A DNA stretch of 64,000 nt from HGM12998 sp900756495. GTDB lineage: Bacteria > Bacillota > Clostridia > Oscillospirales > Oscillospiraceae. Positions 58,821-64,000 of this stretch are shown here, piece after piece (the first letter of the stretch is position 1; the number at the start of each line of letters is the position of its first letter). The position numbers and the translations under genes are program-made. The notes below the pieces were generated by a model. That model ran no database searches. It worked only from the letters and a program-made list of their open reading frames with translations, and was not told the origin of the DNA. The stretch covers positions 5,149 to 69,148 of the forward strand of contig CAUEFI010000016.1 of assembly GCA_958477305.1 (NCBI GenBank), written 5' to 3'.

Positions 58821-58859
58821 TATTGGTCTGTGGGGAGGCACTCTCCCTGCAGACCAATA
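58821..58859 (+). repeat. Hairpin before the Cys-rich peptide gene
   Basis: 10-bp perfect outer arms (tattggtctg 58821-58830, cagaccaata 58850-58859) with an inner ggggag/ctctccc pairing. It sits just upstream of the Shine-Dalgarno site of the 62-aa gene and could end transcription or control that gene. Confidence 0.5.
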
Positions 58860-58876
58860 CTTTGGGGGTTTCTTTT

Positions 58877-59065
58877 ATGTGTTGTTGTAATAATCAGTGC
58901 TGCTGCAATTGCTGCTGCGGCAATTCCTGCGGGAACGACAACTCCGGCATCAACTCGCTGCCCTCCTGGGCCGACACTTCCTATCCCGTTTATGTCTCCA
59001 TCCCCACGTTCCTCTGGAACAACTCGGAGGACGGAAACGGCTGCAGCTGTGGCTGCCGCGGGTAA
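58877..59065 (+). CDS. Small cysteine-rich protein (13 Cys in 62 aa)
   Basis: Begins MCCCNNQCCCNCCCGNSCGND and ends CSCGCRG, with a Cys-free middle (INSLPSWADTSYPVYVSIPT). It has GGGGG before the ATG and a clear terminator after it. Cys-rich blocks of this kind bind metals (metallothionein-like), take part in spore-coat cross-linking, or form disulfide-rich peptides; I cannot choose. No signal peptide. Confidence 0.6.
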   Translation: MCCCNNQCCCNCCCGNSCGNDNSGINSLPSWADTSYPVYVSIPTFLWNNSEDGNGCSCGCRG

Positions 59066-59118
59066 GCCTCCGCCGCCCCTCCGGGGCGGCATACTTAAGA
59101 GAAAGCCCCCCATTCTTT

Positions 59119-59156
59119 GCGCCCGGCCTTCCACCAGGAAAGCCGGGCGCTTTTTT
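59119..59156 (+). terminator. Terminator of the Cys-rich gene
   Basis: 9-bp GC stem (59119-59127 with 59142-59150) followed by T6. Confidence 0.8.
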
Positions 59157-59218
59157 GCCCCTCTCCCTCCTGCTGTCCTTATTCGACAAACGTGTTCTAA
59201 TTGCGCGAATGATTTTTC

Positions 59219-59247
59219 TTGACAATCCTGCATGAAGTGGATAAGCT
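59219..59247 (+). promoter_or_regulatory. Promoter of the second cobalamin-controlled gene
   Basis: TTGACA (59219-59224), 17-nt spacer, TAAGCT (59242-59247), 50 nt before the riboswitch. Confidence 0.55.
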
Positions 59248-59297
59248 AATAAATGTAAATGTAATTCCAGATAGAGCGATACGGATACCAATTGAAT

Positions 59298-59510
59298 GAT
59301 TCCGAGTGGCCCGTCCGGGGTTCTGCCGCTGCTGGCGGCGTGTACCGGCCGGGATGAAAAGGGAAACCGGTGAAAATCCGGTGCGGACGCCGCCGCTGTA
59401 AGGGTCCGCCGCAACCGTCGGCGAAAGCCGGCCATTGCATCTGTATACTAGGTGCGACAAGGCAGGTTGGGCGTACAAAGGGCCTAAGCCAGAAGACCTG
59501 CTCGGGGTAC
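59298..59510 (+). ncRNA. Cobalamin (AdoCbl) riboswitch 2
   Basis: Core gggaaaccggtgaaaatcc, gacgccgccgctgta, gccattgca, and the 3' element aagccagaagacctgct (59485-59501). Strongly similar in layout to riboswitch 1. Boundaries approximate. Confidence 0.92.
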
Positions 59511-59565
59511 ATCTCTCATCACGCGACCATGTGGGAGGTGCATGTTTGTTGTGGGCACAGAATAC

Positions 59566-59608
59566 GGCTGTGCCGCTGAGTTATGCTCGGCGGCGCGGCT
59601 ATTTTTTT
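59566..59608 (+). terminator. Riboswitch 2 expression-platform terminator
   Basis: 15-bp stem with wobble pairs (59566-59580 with 59586-59600) and T7 at 59602-59608, before the start of the surface protein gene at 59657. Confidence 0.85.
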
Positions 59609-59656
59609 GCCTCGCCTCTGTCCATAAAGGTAATCGACAAGAGGAGGAATCTGTAC

Positions 59657-62600
59657 ATGAAGAAACAAGGACGCAAACTTCTGGCCCTGCTGCTTGCAAT
59701 GGCCCTGCTGCTGGGCCTCCTGCCCGGAGCCGCGCTGGCGGAGGAGGATCCGGACGGCCATATTGTCATGTCGTTCGAACTGTACTCCCCTGAGGATAAT
59801 ATGGTCGTACTTCTCACGGGGCCGCAAAAGGTCTCCTTTCAGTCAGACGATACCGGTCTTTCCCTGGCCCAAGATCTTTTGGGCGCTGAGAATGTAGACG
59901 TAGCCTCCGGCTGGATCACCAGCTTTACAATAGACGGCTATGAGTACACCGCAGCCGAGATGGGCGACTATGGTTCCTGGTCCATCTATAAGAACAACGC
60001 AGAGGACGGCGTTACTATTGATCAGTATGTCCCTGCGGATGGAGACGTTTATCGGGTGATTTTGACCTCCTATGACCCCACGACATACAAGTTTCCCGTC
60101 ATGCCCCACGATCTGGACGCCCTGTACTGGGCAATGGCGGAGTATTCCGGAGAGCTGTCCGATGAGGCAAATGCGCTCGTCCAGGGTGAGGGCGTCACAC
60201 AGGATCAAATCGACGCTATGACCGCCCAGCTCTGTCCCGACTCTGCATCTTACCGGGTACTGATCGACAACCGCACCGTTCAGGTGGATACCTCCGGTTA
60301 TCCCTATACCTACATTCCCACCTTGTCTGCCGACAAATCCACCGCGGCAGCCGGTGAGACCGTTGCGGTTACCGTGACCGTCCCCGGCGGCTTGGCGCTG
60401 AAGGAAGGCTCTCTCAAGGCCAACGGTGTTCCGATGGAGGCCGCTGAGGAGCCCGGGACCTTTATGTTTTCCATGCCAAGCTGTCATGTGGTGCTTACGG
60501 CAGAGTATGAAGCGAACGACAGCGGCAAGCTGCTGTCGGCTGTCTTCTCATATGACGAGGCCGCCGAGCAGGTTATTCCGCTCTCCCCCGCGTTCGGCAA
60601 AAACATCACTGAATACGCCTTGACTGTATACGACTTTGACTTTGAGGACAGCGACGCTATTTACTCCACACTCACTTTTGATGCGGCCGGCGGGACAACC
60701 GCCTCCTGGCAGTATTATATGGAATATGGTGGATCCGGTTTCTACACACCCGGCCCCGCCGCCGCCTCAGGCACTGCATATGCGCACAGCACCGTCAACA
60801 CGGTATTTCCCGGCATGACCAACGGCGGCAAGCATCGTGTCGACGTCACGCCGGCGGGCGGCACAGCAAACACCTACTATTTCCAGATGACCATGTTCCC
60901 CACGCTCTCCGCGCTGCAGATCGGCGGCACAAGCGTTGAGGGCTTTGCGCCAAACACCTTTGATTATCAGATTACAGTCCCCAACGGCACCGCTTCCATT
61001 GAGATTACCGCCGTCCCTTTTGACAGCGACTCTTATTATGTCTATATCAACGGGAGCGAGGATGATTGCGCCGGCACCCCTGTATCCGTCAGCCTGGATC
61101 CCAGCGGCGCCACTGCTGTCAGCATCGTTGTCGACGACGGCGAAGGCGTTTCTTCCACCTATACCATAACTATCAAAGAAGAATATACTGCGTCTTCTGA
61201 CAAGGAAGAGCTGCTGGCGGAACTTCGCCCGCTTATGGAGGGAATCGCCTCTGGCTATGTATCCAATTCCGGTGAATGGGTCGTCATGGACATGTCCGCC
61301 TATGCGGACTATGCACCGGACACGGCGCATAAAACCTCCCCTGCCGCCAGGCAGAGTTATCTCAACTCCGCAATTGAAGCCTTGAGTTCCTCCGGCTGTT
61401 CCGATCAGACCTATGCCAAGGCGATCCTGGCGCTTACAAGCATCGGCGCCGACCCGGCGCGGCTGTATCCGGTCAACAGCAATACCTCCTTCAGCGCAGT
61501 TGCCGGTCTCAACAGCGTCAGCCATTCCACCAGCGTCTGGAGCGCACCGTACACCCTTGCCGCCTATAATCAGGGCGATTTTCAGAGTGAACGCTATGAA
61601 ACTGCGCTTGTCGACGCTCTGCTGGACAGCCAGCAGGCGGATGGGAGCTGGAAGGAATTTGGCACCATCGATACCACCGCCAATGCCATCGCCGGGTTGT
61701 CGTTCTATGCGGGAGACCCTGCTGTGGATGCAGCGATCCAAAAAGCCGTCAACTATCTCTCCGGCCAGCAGCTGGAGGACGGTACGTTTGACGAGGGGGA
61801 CAGCGGCTGGCCCACCGTCTCCAACGCCAATTCCACAGCCATGGTCATCGTCGCTCTCGCCGCTGTGGGTATCAATCCGGCCGACGATGCCAGATTTGTA
61901 AAAAACGGGTACAGTGTGCTGGATGGCCTGCTCAGCTTCGCACTGGATGATCTCAGCGGCTTTGGCCGTTCCGACGGCAGCACGCTCAATGCCAGTGCCA
62001 CAGAACAGGGGTTCCGCGCCCTGGTTGCCGCTGCACAAGTGATCTCCAGCGGCAGCGCCTATCAAATTTATGATTTCAGCGCGCATGAGCTCGCCCCAGG
62101 CAGAGCCACTGGCTCCGGCTCCCCTGTCACGCCATCCGACCCAGATACTACCAGCACCATTACTGTAACCTTCTCAATGAAGGCAGATACCGGCTACTGG
62201 ATTTCCCCCAAGTCTGTCACGGTCAAAGAGGGCTCCACAGTCTACCACGCCTTTGTGGAAGCCCTGAAGGGTACAGGCATCACAGCTGTGGGCGCCGCCG
62301 ACGGCTATGTCACATCTATTACCAACAACGGCAAAACACTTGGTGAATTTTCAAATGGCAAGGACTCCGGCTGGCTGTATAAAGTCAACGGCGAATTACC
62401 AGATATCAGCCTGACTGAATACGGCATCTCCGACGGAGACGTCATCGTCTGGTACTATACCAACGACTGGACACAGGATCCCAGCGCAGGCAGCTTCAGT
62501 GGTTCCTCCGGCAGTTCCTCTGCTGAATCCACCACGGTGATTGAACCCAAGTCCGCTGTAAACGGGACCAGTGCCAAGGCATCGGTCACCGAAAAGGAAA

Positions 62601-63706
62601 TGACCGCTGCCATTGAGGCCGTGTTAGAGGAGGAGAGCGACAGTATCACCATCGCCCCCAGTGGCGCGGAAGACGCCGTCCAAGTATCTGTCACCCTTCC
62701 TGTCTCCTCTGTAAAGCAGATGGCCGATGAGACCAGCGCCGCTCTAGTCCTGGAAACTAAATCAGGCAGCGTATCCCTCTCCCATGCTGCACTGTCCTCC
62801 GCTGCCGGCCAGGCCAAGGGGGACAGTCTGGTCATCACCGTAGAACGGCTGACCGTCAAAGACGCGGCACATTTGGCAGACGCCGTCATTCCGGAACAGT
62901 CTGTAATCGCAGCGGTTTCTGTATCCTCTGGCGGCGTAAAACTGACTTCTTTTGGCGGCGAGAAACTGACTGTCTCAATTCCCGTAGGCAGAGAGCCCTA
63001 CGAAAACGGAAAAACTTACAAAGTTCTTGTTGTCGGCGACGATGGAGCAGTAGAGTCCACTTCCGGCAAGTGCGTAAAGTCCGGCGGGAAACTGTATGTC
63101 CAGGTAACGGCCACCCATCTGAGTACCTTCATCGTAACTCCGCAGACGATAGAAACGCCGCCTTTCACCGACATTGAGGGGCACTGGGCCTATGACGCTA
63201 TTACATATGTCTATCAATCCGGCCTGATGAAGGGCATCAGCGCCGATAAATTTGCTCCCGCCGGCACGGTGGATCGCGCCACCCTGGTAACCATTTTGTA
63301 CCGGCTGGAAGGAGAGCCTGCTGTCACCTCCCCTGTCCCCTTTACGGATGTGACCGCCAACGCCTGGTACGCTGATGCAGTTGTCTGGGCCAGCGAAGCC
63401 GGCATTGTCAATGGAGTCGGTGAAGACAGGTTTGCCCCCTCGTCCAACATAACTCGGGAACAGCTGGCCGCCATGCTCTGCCGCTACGCCTCCTATCAGG
63501 GATACAATATCAGCGGGACCTGGGATCTCTCCGGCTACAGCGATTTCGATCTTATCAGCGCTTGGGCCGCAGAAGCCGTAGGCTGGGCCAACCAGCAGGG
63601 GCTATTAACCGGCAAGACCACTTCAATCCTCGATCCCGGCGGCACTGCCAGCCGTGCAGAGGCCGCCGCCGTCCTCATGCGTTATATCGATTATCTTGCG
63701 GGATAA
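59657..63706 (+). CDS. SLH-anchored, transcobalamin-like surface protein
   Basis: 1349 residues. Signal peptide (1-28, LPGAALA); DUF4430-like domain (about 30-140); Ig-like segments (about 215-285) and a cadherin-like beta-sandwich (about 415-510); an alpha/alpha-toroid (about 515-812) with QADGSWKEFGTIDTTANAIA and NANSTAMVIVALAAVGI, the repeat type of intrinsic factor/transcobalamin alpha domains; a second DUF4430 domain (about 834-938, GWLYKVNGELPD); a Ser/Thr-rich beta domain (about 957-1168); three SLH domains (about 1169-1348). RBS GAGGAGG precedes the ATG. Cobalamin riboswitch control suggests corrinoid capture at the S-layer. Ligand binding is inferred. Confidence 0.85.
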   Translation: MKKQGRKLLALLLAMALLLGLLPGAALAEEDPDGHIVMSFELYSPEDNMVVLLTGPQKVSFQSDDTGLSLAQDLLGAENVDVASGWITSFTIDGYEYTAAEMGDYGSWSIYKNNAEDGVTIDQYVPADGDVYRVILTSYDPTTYKFPVMPHDLDALYWAMAEYSGELSDEANALVQGEGVTQDQIDAMTAQLCPDSASYRVLIDNRTVQVDTSGYPYTYIPTLSADKSTAAAGETVAVTVTVPGGLALKEGSLKANGVPMEAAEEPGTFMFSMPSCHVVLTAEYEANDSGKLLSAVFSYDEAAEQVIPLSPAFGKNITEYALTVYDFDFEDSDAIYSTLTFDAAGGTTASWQYYMEYGGSGFYTPGPAAASGTAYAHSTVNTVFPGMTNGGKHRVDVTPAGGTANTYYFQMTMFPTLSALQIGGTSVEGFAPNTFDYQITVPNGTASIEITAVPFDSDSYYVYINGSEDDCAGTPVSVSLDPSGATAVSIVVDDGEGVSSTYTITIKEEYTASSDKEELLAELRPLMEGIASGYVSNSGEWVVMDMSAYADYAPDTAHKTSPAARQSYLNSAIEALSSSGCSDQTYAKAILALTSIGADPARLYPVNSNTSFSAVAGLNSVSHSTSVWSAPYTLAAYNQGDFQSERYETALVDALLDSQQADGSWKEFGTIDTTANAIAGLSFYAGDPAVDAAIQKAVNYLSGQQLEDGTFDEGDSGWPTVSNANSTAMVIVALAAVGINPADDARFVKNGYSVLDGLLSFALDDLSGFGRSDGSTLNASATEQGFRALVAAAQVISSGSAYQIYDFSAHELAPGRATGSGSPVTPSDPDTTSTITVTFSMKADTGYWISPKSVTVKEGSTVYHAFVEALKGTGITAVGAADGYVTSITNNGKTLGEFSNGKDSGWLYKVNGELPDISLTEYGISDGDVIVWYYTNDWTQDPSAGSFSGSSGSSSAESTTVIEPKSAVNGTSAKASVTEKEMTAAIEAVLEEESDSITIAPSGAEDAVQVSVTLPVSSVKQMADETSAALVLETKSGSVSLSHAALSSAAGQAKGDSLVITVERLTVKDAAHLADAVIPEQSVIAAVSVSSGGVKLTSFGGEKLTVSIPVGREPYENGKTYKVLVVGDDGAVESTSGKCVKSGGKLYVQVTATHLSTFIVTPQTIETPPFTDIEGHWAYDAITYVYQSGLMKGISADKFAPAGTVDRATLVTILYRLEGEPAVTSPVPFTDVTANAWYADAVVWASEAGIVNGVGEDRFAPSSNITREQLAAMLCRYASYQGYNISGTWDLSGYSDFDLISAWAAEAVGWANQQGLLTGKTTSILDPGGTASRAEAAAVLMRYIDYLAG

Positions 63707-63727
63707 GCGCGCGCCGATAGCAAACAG

Positions 63728-63759
63728 GGTCCCCGCCTTCCATTTGGAAAGCGGGGACC
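63728..63759. terminator. Hairpin after the surface protein gene
   Basis: 15-bp stem with one mismatch (63728-63742 with 63745-63759); no clear T-run. Confidence 0.6.
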
Positions 63760-63812
63760 TCCTGTCTACTACACTTTTCTCCCTCAGATACGGCCCGCCC
63801 CCTCCCCATCGA

Positions 63813-64000
63813 GGTAGTGTCAAGGAATTTTCGCAAAATGGTTTGCAGGGTCTGGCATGAGTGAAGTCAGCCAGCAATGGAGGCGTCCTCAACGGCAGCC
63901 TCCAGGTGCTTCATGTTCATGTACTTCTTGTTGCCCCACTGGGTACCGGCCACATGGCGCAGCCGGGCACAGACCAGCATGAGGGCGGAGTTGCCGTCCG
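63813..64000. mobile_element. Left end of an IS256-family insertion sequence (truncated by window)
   Basis: The sequence ggtagtgtcaaggaatttt near 63813 looks like the terminal inverted repeat of an IS256-type element, just outside the transposase stop codon. The other end lies beyond the window, so the boundary is approximate. Confidence 0.6.
63867..64000 (-). CDS. IS256 (Mutator) family transposase, C-terminal end
   Basis: The final 43 codons of a transposase reading into the window from the right on the minus strand: ALMLVCARLRHVAGTQWGNK, then the Met-rich KYMNMKHLE and stop. This is the conserved C-terminus of IS256-family transposases. The rest, including the DDE catalytic residues, is outside the window, so intactness cannot be judged. 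Confidence 0.85.
   Translation of the reverse strand, partial: DGNSALMLVCARLRHVAGTQWGNKKYMNMKHLEAAVEDASIAG

Noticed and set aside
1..64000. CRISPR arrays, tRNA or rRNA genes
   Set aside because: No regularly spaced repeats, no tRNA cloverleaf with CCA-type end and no rRNA signature were noticed. Faint tRNAs cannot be fully excluded without a covariance-model search.

Overview
The window is a GC-rich chromosomal segment of an endospore-forming, anaerobic Firmicute, most likely a Clostridia member of the Oscillospiraceae group (Flavonifractor, Intestinimonas or Lawsonibacter type). Evidence is spoIIGA-sigE, sigG, a ypeB homologue and a YlmC/YmxH PRC-barrel gene, together with Clostridia-style ECF transporters, SLH surface anchoring, cobalamin riboswitches and no outer-membrane genes. 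The species cannot be fixed from sequence reading alone. No rRNA, tRNA or CRISPR array was found.

Layout. 1-10.3 kb: end of a zinc ABC transporter operon, a DUF1847 gene, an aconitase-family hydratase whose 3' end has been duplicated around a small structured insert, a cell-wall amidase, a ferredoxin, clpC and a DUF4358 lipoprotein. 10.3-15.4 kb: a polyphenol-type catabolic locus (MFS transporter, gamma-resorcylate-decarboxylase-like amidohydrolase, phloretin/DAPG-hydrolase-like C-C hydrolase), a divergent LysR regulator and a TauE/SafE permease. 15.4-31.4 kb: mostly housekeeping genes (rarA, nitronate monooxygenase, glyA, nth, an ECF sigma/anti-sigma pair, coaX, wecB/tagO-like genes, trpS, gltX) and a trio of unknown small genes ended by a MITE. 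31.4-38 kb: an unusual, overlapping operon of DASS anion transporter, FucI-like isomerase, small unknown protein, SufS-type desulfurase and SufE, with a LysR gene upstream. 38-47.9 kb: lplA, ypeB, a MATE pump with its TetR regulator, an FMN reductase, glmS, ylmC/ymxH, a papain-like hydrolase and an AEC carrier.

47.9-52.7 kb and 59.2-63.7 kb hold the most interesting theme. Two cobalamin riboswitches, each followed by a terminator, control (a) a lipoprotein with a transcobalamin-like DUF4430 domain, an EcfT subunit and a single-chain EcfA-EcfA-EcfS protein, and (b) a 1349-residue secreted protein that joins DUF4430 domains to an alpha/alpha-toroid resembling the intrinsic factor/transcobalamin alpha domain and three SLH domains. 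I infer a complete surface-to-membrane corrinoid capture and import system. Between these lie the sporulation sigma genes (sigG convergent with spoIIGA-sigE), glpK, a cold-shock gene with a structured leader, and a 62-residue peptide with 13 cysteines.

Mobile DNA: three copies of a 161-165 bp TA-flanked MITE (near 24.8, 36.7 and 39.4 kb), the insert at the aconitase 3' end, and the end of an IS256-family element at the right edge. Several genes start with TTG or GTG placed behind good Shine-Dalgarno sites (ferredoxin, clpC, lplA, ypeB, sigG, glpK, wecB, znuA), and I used those starts.
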